Source of the DNA: Flavobacteriaceae bacterium
Lineage (GTDB): Bacteria; Bacteroidota; Bacteroidia; Flavobacteriales; Flavobacteriaceae
DNA: 64,000 nucleotides
Direction: 5' to 3'
Assembly (NCBI GenBank): GCA_020435965.1
Contig: JAGQYS010000037.1
Span: 1 to 64,000, forward strand
A program made the position numbers and the translations under genes. The notes beneath the pieces are model-generated. The model did not search any database. It was not told where the DNA came from and saw nothing but the letters and a program-made list of their open reading frames with translations. Below are positions 51,571-60,567 of this stretch, piece after piece (within the stretch, counting starts at the first letter, position 1; each line of letters opens with the position of its first letter).

Positions 51571-52476
51571 TTAAAGTTTTTCTTTTAAGAGAATTCTACA
51601 AATTTGCTCATATCCTTGTCTTTTTCCAGTAATTAATAGATTAAGATCTTTTGGCGACCAATTTGGCAAAGTACTTCCTCCGGAATTAAACGTAATTTGT
51701 CTTTTAGATAATCCATCTTTATTCATTAAGAAAATCTCTTGATTTCCTGATTCAGTTGTACTTGAATAAGCAATACGAACACTATTGTTTGACAAATCAG
51801 CAAAATTGTTGTCTACTGTTGATTCTGTAAGGCGTTTTTCCTTTTTTTGTGATATGCTGTAAACATATATTTCATCATTTACATTTTTTGTAAGTTTTTT
51901 AGAAAAATATAAAATAGCATCTCCTAGACTTGTAAATCTTGGGTATGTATTTGCATAAGCGTTATCGATAATTTTTTTGAGCCTTTTGCCATTTACAGAA
52001 ATAAAATAAATATTATAGTTATTATCTCTTACTTTATAATTAAAAATCAGTTCCTTACCATTAGGTGCAAACTGAGCGTACATTTTGTTTCCTTTTAGCT
52101 TAATTGGTACTTTTTTTAATGTTCTGTCTGATAAGTCATAAGTGTACAATTCACTTATTCCTGTTCTATCAGATTCAAATAGAATGATGTTTTTATAAGG
52201 ATGCCATGTTGGACGTCTGTCATTTGCATCGCTAACAATAATTCGTTCCTGTCTATTGCCATTAATGTCCATGATATAAATTTGCCAATGACCATCTCTA
52301 TTGGATTCAAAAACAATAATTTCTCCATCTTTGTTGTAACTCGCATAACGATTATCTGAATTAGTATGGGTAAGTTGCTCTTCTTTGTAGCCTTTATCTT
52401 GAGCAGAAATAGAAGTGCTAATAATTAAAGCTAAGGTAAAAAAGGATTGTATTATTAAAAGCTTCTTGTTGTGCAT
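51571..52476 (-). CDS. TolB-like beta-propeller protein (PD40 repeats)
   Basis: A 301-residue protein with a signal peptide (LALIISTSISA). Five or six WD40-like PD40 repeats follow, recognisable as GEIIVFESNRDGHWQIYIMDINGNRQ, then KNIILFESDRTGISELYTYDL and GLSKRQITFNSGGSTLPNWSP. These resemble the TolB propeller. It is presumably a periplasmic binding scaffold; partner unknown. Co-transcribed with a DUF6090 gene. Confidence 0.82.
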   Translation of the reverse strand: MHNKKLLIIQSFFTLALIISTSISAQDKGYKEEQLTHTNSDNRYASYNKDGEIIVFESNRDGHWQIYIMDINGNRQERIIVSDANDRRPTWHPYKNIILFESDRTGISELYTYDLSDRTLKKVPIKLKGNKMYAQFAPNGKELIFNYKVRDNNYNIYFISVNGKRLKKIIDNAYANTYPRFTSLGDAILYFSKKLTKNVNDEIYVYSISQKKEKRLTESTVDNNFADLSNNSVRIAYSSTTESGNQEIFLMNKDGLSKRQITFNSGGSTLPNWSPKDLNLLITGKRQGYEQICRILLKEKL

Positions 52477-52512
52477 CTTTTTGAGGGTAAAAGTGTTTGA
52501 AATTATAATTTC

Positions 52513-52635
52513 TTAATCGCTTTTATTTTTGTCTTTATTTTCTTTTTTCATTTTGATATAACCAGTAACCAAGCGTACACCTAATCTTGCAAATAGGATA
52601 ATGGCAATGACCATGACAATGTCAAATCCATTCAT
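52513..52635 (-). CDS. Small single-span membrane protein (40 aa)
   Basis: A 40-residue ORF read directly: MNGFDIVMVIAIILFARLGV as hydrophobic helix, then a polar Lys/Asn-rich tail ending KNKSD. It lies 36 bp upstream of the TolB-like gene on the same strand. The remaining sequence to 52795 is a promoter region. Confidence 0.5.
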   Translation of the reverse strand: MNGFDIVMVIAIILFARLGVRLVTGYIKMKKENKDKNKSD

Positions 52636-52794
52636 TAAATTTTTGTTTAAGTTACAAAATTACTGAATTTGTACAATTTAACTTTAGCTTTTAATACTTC
52701 TAAAATTTAAATTAAAACTGTTAATAACTATTTATTCACAAATCGCTAAAAATTTTGTATCTTTTTGATTGTTAATATATTAAATATAAATTAA

Positions 52795-53724
52795 ATGAAA
52801 ACCTTTTTATATTCAAACAGAAAAGCCCCAAGCCCCCTTTTTTTTAGCTGGTATAGTAAGTTGTTAATTATAGCGTTAGTTGCTCTGGGTTTAACGGCTT
52901 TTGTGCCCACAGATACACTTACTGGTAATTCAACATTAATGTCTGGAGTTGTTTTTGAGATTGAAACTACAAATCACTCACAACCTTCCCAAAAAACAGA
53001 ATCTATGGAAGTAATGGTTGAAGGCAGAAATATCAGTATTCAAGTGTTACCAAATGGTCGTAACGGTCGTGGACGCATGATATTTAATGCTTCAAAAGGT
53101 AAAAAAGGAAATGTGTTTTTAACAGATGATGATAAGAAAGAATATTATGTTATAGATGATGCTTTTATAGATAAAATGGCAGGGAATGTTAATACATCCA
53201 AAGGCATGATGGAAAAAGCCATGGAAGGCCTTTCGCCTGAACAACGAAAAATGATTGAAGAAGCACAGAAAAAAAGCGGTAATAAAATGCCAGGATTTCC
53301 AAGTGCAATGAAGTTACCATCTAAACCTGAAATATTGAAAACAGATGAGAAGGCAAATAAAAATGGTTATTCATGTACTAAATATGAAGTGCATAGAGAT
53401 GGCAAAAAAATAAGAGAACTCTGGATAACCAGTTGGAAAAACATTGATGGAGGCAATGAAGCGAAAAATGCTTTTGCAGCCATGAATACTTTTTTTGAAG
53501 ACATGAAAGATATGTTTGGTGCTGGAGGCTTTCCTGGAGGAAGCAACCCATACAATGAAATGGTATTGGTGGATGGTTTTCCAGTAGTAGTAAATAACTT
53601 TAATGAGGTTGATGGCTCTTTAGAGGATGAGTCTATACTTAAAAGCACAAAAAGACGGACTTTGGATCCAGCAGATTTTGAACCACCTTCGGGTTATAAA
53701 AGAAGGAGTATGATGCCTAATTAA
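52795..53724 (+). CDS. DUF4412 domain protein
   Basis: A 309-residue exported protein with a hydrophobic N-terminal segment (LLIIALVALGLTAFVP). The body (MSGVVFEIETTNHSQPSQ, IFNASKGKKGNVFLTDDDKKEYYVID, ATSW-like IRELWITSW) follows the DUF4412 pattern of periplasmic proteins in Bacteroidota. An internal Met/Lys-rich helix (MMEKAMEGLSPEQRKMIEEAQKK) and a Gly-rich stretch follow. Function unknown. Monocistronic, convergent with DUF6090 copy B. Confidence 0.75.
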   Translation: MKTFLYSNRKAPSPLFFSWYSKLLIIALVALGLTAFVPTDTLTGNSTLMSGVVFEIETTNHSQPSQKTESMEVMVEGRNISIQVLPNGRNGRGRMIFNASKGKKGNVFLTDDDKKEYYVIDDAFIDKMAGNVNTSKGMMEKAMEGLSPEQRKMIEEAQKKSGNKMPGFPSAMKLPSKPEILKTDEKANKNGYSCTKYEVHRDGKKIRELWITSWKNIDGGNEAKNAFAAMNTFFEDMKDMFGAGGFPGGSNPYNEMVLVDGFPVVVNNFNEVDGSLEDESILKSTKRRTLDPADFEPPSGYKRRSMMPN

Positions 53725-53862
53725 TAGTGTTAAATAATCAATAGGTCACATTCGGTTTTACAAAACATTATGATAAATGTAATTGCTATGTAAAATCCGT
53801 TCATTCAATTGCTATCCAATATACAAAATTACAGATTTACAAAGTTTTTTTTGTTTTTGTAT

Positions 53863-54576
53863 TCAATTTAACTCTTTAGAGATTATTTCTTGGATATTTT
53901 CAATGGTTTTTATAGTATTCTCAATCCTATCTTTTCCTCCACCAAAATTGTCTCTGTTTATTTTTATTATGTTTTTGGCATTTGATTCTTGTGTAAATAA
54001 AGTTATGTCTTTTGGAATAGCGTAGGTTTTAAATTTTGCATCATCAAAGTCATTTCGCAAAATAGGTATCCATTCTACTTTAAATGTTTCTTCAATATCT
54101 TTAATGGACTCCATAGTGTTTTTGGCTTCGTCATCATAATAAGTACCTAATAAAAATCGTAGTTGTTTGTTTTGTATTTGATCAATCCCTTTTGATTTTA
54201 ATACTTCGTATGCATTTGTGAGAGGTTGAAATCGGTCAAATTGGATAATGTCTGCGAGCCAATATTTTAGGCTGTCTTTATCTTGATCTGACCATTTGCT
54301 TTCAAGAATTTTGTTGGAAGATTCTATTGCTTTTTGAAAATTTGATGCAATATTTTGAAGGGTTAATTTGTCTTTTATAAGATTAGCTTGTACTTGAGTT
54401 AATATTTCTGTCTCAAATACTTTGCTTTTACGAGCCTCATTCCAATTATTTATTTGCAAAGCTATGAGGATACCAATAACCACAAGAATAATTTCGCCAA
54501 TAGCATATTTAAGATATTTACCTGTTTTATTCTGTTCCATGAGGTTGTATCGTATTTTTCTAAAAAATTTAATCAT
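53863..54576 (-). CDS. DUF6090 family membrane protein (copy B)
   Basis: A 237-residue protein. The first 50 residues (MIKFFRKIRYNLMEQNKTGK, then KYAIGEIILVVIGILIALQ) are almost identical to copy C, which lies 3 bp upstream. The C-terminal domain is clearly different from it. This implies a tandem duplication with a conserved membrane anchor and rapidly changing periplasmic part. Confidence 0.85.
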   Translation of the reverse strand: MIKFFRKIRYNLMEQNKTGKYLKYAIGEIILVVIGILIALQINNWNEARKSKVFETEILTQVQANLIKDKLTLQNIASNFQKAIESSNKILESKWSDQDKDSLKYWLADIIQFDRFQPLTNAYEVLKSKGIDQIQNKQLRFLLGTYYDDEAKNTMESIKDIEETFKVEWIPILRNDFDDAKFKTYAIPKDITLFTQESNAKNIIKINRDNFGGGKDRIENTIKTIENIQEIISKELN

Positions 54577-54579
54577 TTA

Positions 54580-55323
54580 TTACAGCATTTTTAAGATATC
54601 TTTTGAAGCCACTAACAGATCAGAATAAAACTTTTTTAATGCTTCACTCTGAAAGTATCTTGATGTAATTAATGATTCTAGTGTTTTATCAGCCAAGAAA
54701 TCTTTTTCGTTTAAAGGACTTATTGGTCTTGGATCATCTTTGTAGTAATTTTCTAAAATTTCCCATTCATTATTTCTTTGGAAAATAACAGGATAGTTTT
54801 CATTAATATAAACTTCATATTTACTCTGAATTTGTGTATTTGAAATATGCTCGCGTTCTTGAGCACTTTTAATTAATGCATAGTAATCAAGAATAGCTGT
54901 TTGTAATTCGGTTTTTAAAAACGGAATTTCATTAGACTGAGTCATGGTTTCCATTGCGTTGGTATTTGGTCTAAACTGATATTCTAATAAAAGTTTCGCT
55001 AAATATTTTGAGGTGTAATTATCTATTGGAATTAATGTTTTCATTTGCATCATTAATGAATCTGAATAATTAAAATTATCAATCATATTTTGATGCAATT
55101 GTGTTAATTGAGCATAGTCTTCATTTAAATTTTGTTTTAAAATAGTTAAGTGATCTGAAATAGATTTATTTATCTTTTTTTCTTCATTCCAATTATTTAT
55201 TTGCAATGCAATGAGAATACCAATAACCACGAGAATGATTTCGCCTATGGCGTATTTAAAATACTTACCAGTTTTATTTTCACTCATAAGGTTGTATCGA
55301 ATTTTTCTAAAGAATTTAATCAT
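54580..55323 (-). CDS. DUF6090 family membrane protein (copy C)
   Basis: A 247-residue protein with the same membrane anchor (KYAIGEIILVVIGILIALQ) followed by a helical periplasmic region unlike that of copy B apart from the NTNAMETM/TNAYEVL segment. It lies 7 bp downstream of the DUF4178-lacking membrane protein gene at 55331 and is probably part of the same unit. Confidence 0.85.
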   Translation of the reverse strand: MIKFFRKIRYNLMSENKTGKYFKYAIGEIILVVIGILIALQINNWNEEKKINKSISDHLTILKQNLNEDYAQLTQLHQNMIDNFNYSDSLMMQMKTLIPIDNYTSKYLAKLLLEYQFRPNTNAMETMTQSNEIPFLKTELQTAILDYYALIKSAQEREHISNTQIQSKYEVYINENYPVIFQRNNEWEILENYYKDDPRPISPLNEKDFLADKTLESLITSRYFQSEALKKFYSDLLVASKDILKML

Positions 55324-55330
55324 AAACTAA

Positions 55331-56326
55331 TCAACTCAATAGATTATAAGTAATCAGCATTTTACCATCTTTTTGCCAACGTATCCAACCTTTGCCTACT
55401 TCTTTAAAATCATCACCTTGTAATTCCACATACATCCATTCGTTTTGAATTTTTACGGGACGCATAAAGCTGTAAGGTGTAGCAACTGTTCCTGCATAAT
55501 CCAAAGGTTTTACATATACTTTGTAATTTGAAGGCTGCAGAAATTCAACACTATGGATACCTAAAAGGAATTCTGGCCAATATTGTAGTTTTCCTGCATA
55601 CCTATCTACAAAAGCGGTTTGGTTGTTTGTTGTATTCACAACAACTTCAATAAAATCATGACTTATGGATTTTACTTTAAAATGTAACATGTCATAATCC
55701 AACTTTAAATGGTCTGGGACCAACCAAGGTGGAGCAGTGGCAATATCAAAACCACCATATTCACGTTGTTTAAAGGTAATGCTGTCTGTTGGCATGTGTT
55801 CTTGAACCGACTTTCCTTGAGTTAAGTTTCCATAGAAATACAAAACTTTGTTTTCATAGAAATTAGGTGTAAACATACCTAAACCCATTTCTGATTCTGA
55901 TTGTATTTTAACCTCATAATTCATTAGCATAGCTAACGGCTCCAATTCCTCAGCTTCTGCTGCTGGAGCTGTGGTTTTTGGCGTTGTGGGTTGTTCTCTT
56001 TTTGGAGGATCGTTCTCCAATTTTTCGCGTTGACGTTTCTGATAATTAAAGTAGAAATAAAAAAAAGATGCAAAGATTATAAAAGCTAAAACAACATTAA
56101 GTTTAATAATTAAACGCCTCTTGGCATTATATGCAATAAACAAAGACAGACATAACCCAATAAACGCTCCAATAACACCATAACCAAATACAATGGCTCC
56201 AGCAGCGAGCATTTGCCCTTTTCCAGCTTCTGTAATGCCAGCATAAACCAATCCTAAAAAGAAAAAGGCAATAATGGCTAAAACATACATTAAAAAACTA
56301 TAGGGTTTTGTGAGTTGATGTGCCAT
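55331..56326 (-). CDS. Membrane protein of unknown function, partner of the vWA protein
   Basis: A 331-residue protein with three hydrophobic spans near residues 13-33, 38-65 and 75-95. A Lys/Glu/Pro linker (ENDPPKREQPTTPKTTAPAAEAEELEP) and a globular C-terminal domain of about 190 residues follow. No family recognised. The stop of the vWA gene is 2 bp away, so these are co-transcribed; the two probably form an envelope complex. Confidence 0.7.
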   Translation of the reverse strand: MAHQLTKPYSFLMYVLAIIAFFFLGLVYAGITEAGKGQMLAAGAIVFGYGVIGAFIGLCLSLFIAYNAKRRLIIKLNVVLAFIIFASFFYFYFNYQKRQREKLENDPPKREQPTTPKTTAPAAEAEELEPLAMLMNYEVKIQSESEMGLGMFTPNFYENKVLYFYGNLTQGKSVQEHMPTDSITFKQREYGGFDIATAPPWLVPDHLKLDYDMLHFKVKSISHDFIEVVVNTTNNQTAFVDRYAGKLQYWPEFLLGIHSVEFLQPSNYKVYVKPLDYAGTVATPYSFMRPVKIQNEWMYVELQGDDFKEVGKGWIRWQKDGKMLITYNLLS

Positions 56327-56328
56327 GA

Positions 56329-57732
56329 TTAAAAGGTTAATATTTTGGTAACAGTTTCACCTTTTTTTACTTCAATAGTAAACGTTTCTGTTTTGCCTTT
56401 GTGTGCTCCCAAAGTCACAATTTTAACATTGTAGGTTCCAGGATTTAATAAAAACTTACGAGGATTACTGCTATCTGATGTATACGTTCTAGAAGCTGCG
56501 ACATTTTTTTTGGTATTCACTTCATGGAAGTTTACTGTGGCATCAATAAGCTCACCACTAGATGTTTGTACACCAATCATGGCAGTGCCTGAATCAAAAT
56601 TATGAGCTAATGGTGTTGTGGCACCAGCTTTAACTTCTACATCTTCAATTTCATGATTAATATTAACACCTTCAATTGCTAATGCCAAGAAAGTGACCTT
56701 GTACTTTCCAGCTGGAACTTCCATTGTTTTTGTGCTTCCATAAGTTCTCGTATTTGCTACTACTTTTCCTGTATGGATATCAAACATTTTTACTATACCA
56801 TCCCAACCTTCATCATTGTTGGTAGTTGTTACCTCTAAAGTACCACCATCAAAACTGATGTTTTCATGTTTAATGTCACCTTCTTTCATTTCAACAGTAA
56901 TGGAAGTCCCAGGAATATCTGTACCTTCTAATGGTGTAATGGAAATGTCGTATTTCCCTGGTGGCAAATATACCCAAGCGGAATCGCGATAGGTTCTGGA
57001 GCCATCAACGGCATCATTGGAGCCAGCTTTAGTGGCCTTAATCCAGGCATCTACTGGTTCACCATTTTTGGTGGCATAAATAGAAAAGTTACCATCTGGT
57101 TCGTCAACGGTTTGAGTAGTGGCTTCAATTAGCCCTTCGCTTAAACCACTCGCATCAGCGGCATCGTAATAGGTCCCGCCACCAGCATCAGCAGCACATT
57201 TTAACTGTTCGGTTTCACCTTCCTTTAAACCAAAACCAACAATGTGCAATTTAAAGTCGATGCCATCGGTTTTGGCTTTGGCGACTACATCGCAAATATT
57301 GCCATCGCAAGATTCTATACCATCGGTAATCAAGATAATGGTGGCTTTGGTGTTGTTTTCTTTTAAAGAATTAATGGCTTGTGAAGCCGAACGTGCTAAA
57401 GGTGTTTTACCTAAAGCATTCATTTTGCTTACAGCGTTTGTAACCTCCTTTTTAGAGTTGTTGTTTAAATTAACCAAAAACTCAATATCGTTACAATCGC
57501 CTTTTTTGCGATGACCATAAGCCATGAGGCCTATGTTTTGATTGTCGGGTAAATTGCCTACAGTTGTTGATAAAACATCGGAAGCAATTTCTTTTTTGGT
57601 TTTGCCTTGTAATTGTCCCCACATGGAGCCACTTGCGTCGTAGATAAATAAAATAGGAGATGGAGCGTCCTGTTGTGCGTAAGTTTGCAGAGTTAAACCT
57701 AACACACAACATAGTGTGATTAATAGCTTCAT
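56329..57732 (-). CDS. von Willebrand A-domain protein with three beta-sandwich repeats
   Basis: A 467-residue exported protein. The vWA domain (residues 24-205) has the MIDAS DxSxS (Asp32, Ser34, Ser36 in YDASGSMWG), LITDGIESCDG and an intact metal site. Three later modules each carry an RTY segment and a PGKYDI/AGKYKV/PGTYNV strand (near residues 230-260, 330-350, 435-455), probably tandem Ig-like repeats. It likely binds a protein partner; role unknown. Confidence 0.85.
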   Translation of the reverse strand: MKLLITLCCVLGLTLQTYAQQDAPSPILFIYDASGSMWGQLQGKTKKEIASDVLSTTVGNLPDNQNIGLMAYGHRKKGDCNDIEFLVNLNNNSKKEVTNAVSKMNALGKTPLARSASQAINSLKENNTKATIILITDGIESCDGNICDVVAKAKTDGIDFKLHIVGFGLKEGETEQLKCAADAGGGTYYDAADASGLSEGLIEATTQTVDEPDGNFSIYATKNGEPVDAWIKATKAGSNDAVDGSRTYRDSAWVYLPPGKYDISITPLEGTDIPGTSITVEMKEGDIKHENISFDGGTLEVTTTNNDEGWDGIVKMFDIHTGKVVANTRTYGSTKTMEVPAGKYKVTFLALAIEGVNINHEIEDVEVKAGATTPLAHNFDSGTAMIGVQTSSGELIDATVNFHEVNTKKNVAASRTYTSDSSNPRKFLLNPGTYNVKIVTLGAHKGKTETFTIEVKKGETVTKILTF

Positions 57733-57794
57733 AATTGTTAGGTTTTAATATTATAAAGATACTAAAAAATGTTATTGATGAGTTGTAAATAATT

Positions 57795-57827
57795 AAAAAA
57801 GAGTAAGTTGTGACTTGCTCTTTTTTT
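57795..57827 (-). terminator. Intrinsic terminator
   Basis: The stem AAAAAAGAGTAAG / CTTGCTCTTTTTT with one G-T pair lies just downstream of the S9 peptidase gene on the minus strand, before the vWA gene. Confidence 0.8.
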
Positions 57828-57835
57828 AGTTTAAA

Positions 57836-60535
57836 TTAATCTTTTATAACTCTAATCCCAACATGTTTGCTGTTAATCATGCTATCGTCATTGGCATCGT
57901 AAAAATCATAAGCACTGTAACCATAAACACCACTATCATAGTATTCGGCAATGTTTCCTCCTAAATCATACACTTCGGCATCACCAACTTTGGTAGGTTT
58001 CTTTTTACCTACTTTTTTGTACAAAATGGTATGGAGCTCTTTTAGTTTTTCTTCTAACATTGATACTTCGGCTTTTGTAATATCGTAGCCAGCCCAATAA
58101 TTTAAGGTAAGTTCTTTAGCGCCTATTTTATGTGCTTGTTTATGCAAGCTTTTGGCTTCTTTTTCATTTGGTAATCTGTAGGTTTCACCAGTTTTCTCTG
58201 ATAGCCATTTTACATAGTTTTTGGCATCTTGCATACTTACTTCTGCAGGATAATTGTCTATTCCTGCTTCGTAGGTAAAGCTTGGTTTAAAGGCTTTAAA
58301 CTGGGCGTTGGTGACTTCAAAACGACCAATGGATGTCGAGTCTTTTTTTATGAGCAGTGTTTCCGGGATTAACACACCATTTTTCATTTCGCCAAAAAAA
58401 CCACCTACTATTTTAGCTTTTTGGATTTTTAATAATTCGCCTAAAGGGCTGTCTTCTTTAAAAGCTTCATTTTTGGTTGATGGTTTGTTAAATAAATAGG
58501 TGTCAATCCATTGGATTTCTTCCTCCATTTTGCGTAATTGATGTGTAATTTTTCCTAATCCGTGTGGTTGACCAGGAAACCATAAAAATCTCACTGGAGT
58601 ATTTCCAGATTGTTGCAAGCCTCTAAAATATTCCCAACCTTGGTCGCGTGGTACAGCTCTATCTTCACTACCATGAAATATAATGGTTGGGGTTTTTATT
58701 TTTTCAATTTCGAATAATGGTGATTTGATGATATAATTTTCGTTATAGAATTTACCATTAGTATCATCCCAAGGTGCTCCACCAAAATAGGTTTGGTCAA
58801 AACTCACACCAAATTGACACGTACCATAATCTGATGTCCAATTGACATCGCCAGCACCAGGAGCTGCTACTTTAAACATATCTGGATAACGAACCGTTAG
58901 CATAGTTGTGATAATAGCACCATTGGACCAACCCATGGTGCCCATTTGGTTTTTGTCAATTTTGCCTTCTTTATCGAGAACATCAATCGCTTTTATGATA
59001 TCTTCCATTTCTGGCTCGTAGTAATTTCCTTTGATACTTTCTACAAACGATAATCCATGATTGGACGAACCATGGTAATTAGGTTTTAAAATAAACATCC
59101 CTTTTTGCGATAATAATTGAGGGTATGTGCTCCAACGGTCGCTAAACAAATCTAAATCTGCTCCAGCTGGACCACCATGAATGGACAACATTAAAGGGTA
59201 ACGCTTACCTTCCTGATAGTTTTCTGGATAGACCAGAATACCTGTAACTTCCTCATCTTTATAACCTTTCCAGACCATCACTTCGGTTTTTGCCAAGGTT
59301 TTTTTGCTGAGGTTTTTATTGAGTTGTATGAGCTCTAATTCATTAGTTACTTTATTGTCGTTTAAATTGGCTACATAAAAGGTTGGTAGCTTAGAAGCTG
59401 TAGAGTAGGTGTAAATTACTTTTTTACCGTCATCTGAAATTGTGATGATCGACGTGTGGTCATTTTTCTCATCTAAGTCAATGTTCGATTTACTCCATGA
59501 GCTGCCATTTTTCTTATAATAGGCTAATCGTATATAAGCTTTATTTGCTAAGGTGACAATCGCATCATTGCCAACTACATCAAAGCCTCGTCCAATGCCT
59601 AAATCCCATTTTAAATCTACCTTTTTATAGGAATGACTTGCCAAAGTATAGTAATAGAGTTCACTAATACCAGCACCATTCCACTCTGGGTCTGAGGCAA
59701 AGGTAGAGGTAAAATAAAACCCTTTGTTATCATCAGTAAATTGAATGCTTCCCATAGGTTGACCTAGAGTATGTTTAATCTTAATGACTTCGCCTGTTTC
59801 TAGGTTTTTTAAATAATGAAAAGGGTCTTGTTGCGCATCTGCAGCATAACTCGTGCTACGTTGCATACTGTAAAACAACCATTTTCCATCTTTAGAGACT
59901 TCGTAGCCACTTAATGGTTTTTCATTATTGGTAAGGCGTTTTGTGCTTTTATCTTTAATGTTGTAAGCATACACATGGTTTGGTCGCCAATGTAAAGAGT
60001 CTTCTACAATTATGACGTCGTCCTTTTTTTCTTCAAGTTCTTGTTCGTAAAGTGTTTTTCCATCATGCGATTGAAACAGCAATGTGTTTTCGTTTTGCCA
60101 ACTTAAATTAGAAATACCATTTTTAAATTCTTTCACCTCTTTGGCTTCACCACCATAAATACTTAAACTCCACAGTTTATTGCCTTTATCTCTTGAGGAT
60201 AAAAAGTAAATATGTTCACCATCTTTACTAAACATAGGACTGTGATCACTATCGTCACCATTAGTAAGTTGGATGGTTCTAAACGTATCATCTTTTTTTA
60301 AATCTAATCGTGTTAAATAAATGTCTGAAACAAAGCGATCTTTATCTTTTACAGGTTTGCTTTTGGTCCAAACTACCATGTTATTGTTTGGCGAAAAAGA
60401 CACTGAACCCATTGATTCGCGATTAATGATGTCTTCTGGAGTCCATTTTGTTGGGTCTTCTTTTTTGTCTTGTGCATTAGCTGTAAAACAAATTAAACAA
60501 AGTATTAAGGTGATGGTGGATTTTAAGAGTTTCAT
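57836..60535 (-). CDS. S9 prolyl oligopeptidase fused to SUMF1-like domain
   Basis: An 899-residue secreted protein. It has a signal peptide, a seven-bladed beta-propeller (residues about 30-430) and an alpha/beta hydrolase domain with nucleophile Ser in GWSNGA near residue 535. Acid Asp lies in HGSEDRAVP, and catalytic His in PGQPHGLGK. From about residue 725 a second module follows (GRFEVTNAQFKAF, YPAEVSMQDAKNYVKWLSEKTGETYRLPNEKEA, EYYDSGVYGYSAYDF, HVGIRVIKD), typical of SUMF1/FGE-sulfatase folds. The combination joins a peptidase with an ergothioneine-synthase/FGE-like fold, apparently without the Cys pair needed for FGE chemistry. Confidence 0.87.
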   Translation of the reverse strand: MKLLKSTITLILCLICFTANAQDKKEDPTKWTPEDIINRESMGSVSFSPNNNMVVWTKSKPVKDKDRFVSDIYLTRLDLKKDDTFRTIQLTNGDDSDHSPMFSKDGEHIYFLSSRDKGNKLWSLSIYGGEAKEVKEFKNGISNLSWQNENTLLFQSHDGKTLYEQELEEKKDDVIIVEDSLHWRPNHVYAYNIKDKSTKRLTNNEKPLSGYEVSKDGKWLFYSMQRSTSYAADAQQDPFHYLKNLETGEVIKIKHTLGQPMGSIQFTDDNKGFYFTSTFASDPEWNGAGISELYYYTLASHSYKKVDLKWDLGIGRGFDVVGNDAIVTLANKAYIRLAYYKKNGSSWSKSNIDLDEKNDHTSIITISDDGKKVIYTYSTASKLPTFYVANLNDNKVTNELELIQLNKNLSKKTLAKTEVMVWKGYKDEEVTGILVYPENYQEGKRYPLMLSIHGGPAGADLDLFSDRWSTYPQLLSQKGMFILKPNYHGSSNHGLSFVESIKGNYYEPEMEDIIKAIDVLDKEGKIDKNQMGTMGWSNGAIITTMLTVRYPDMFKVAAPGAGDVNWTSDYGTCQFGVSFDQTYFGGAPWDDTNGKFYNENYIIKSPLFEIEKIKTPTIIFHGSEDRAVPRDQGWEYFRGLQQSGNTPVRFLWFPGQPHGLGKITHQLRKMEEEIQWIDTYLFNKPSTKNEAFKEDSPLGELLKIQKAKIVGGFFGEMKNGVLIPETLLIKKDSTSIGRFEVTNAQFKAFKPSFTYEAGIDNYPAEVSMQDAKNYVKWLSEKTGETYRLPNEKEAKSLHKQAHKIGAKELTLNYWAGYDITKAEVSMLEEKLKELHTILYKKVGKKKPTKVGDAEVYDLGGNIAEYYDSGVYGYSAYDFYDANDDSMINSKHVGIRVIKD

Positions 60536-60567
60536 AGTTATTGGTGTAAAGTGATTAGTACTTCTCT

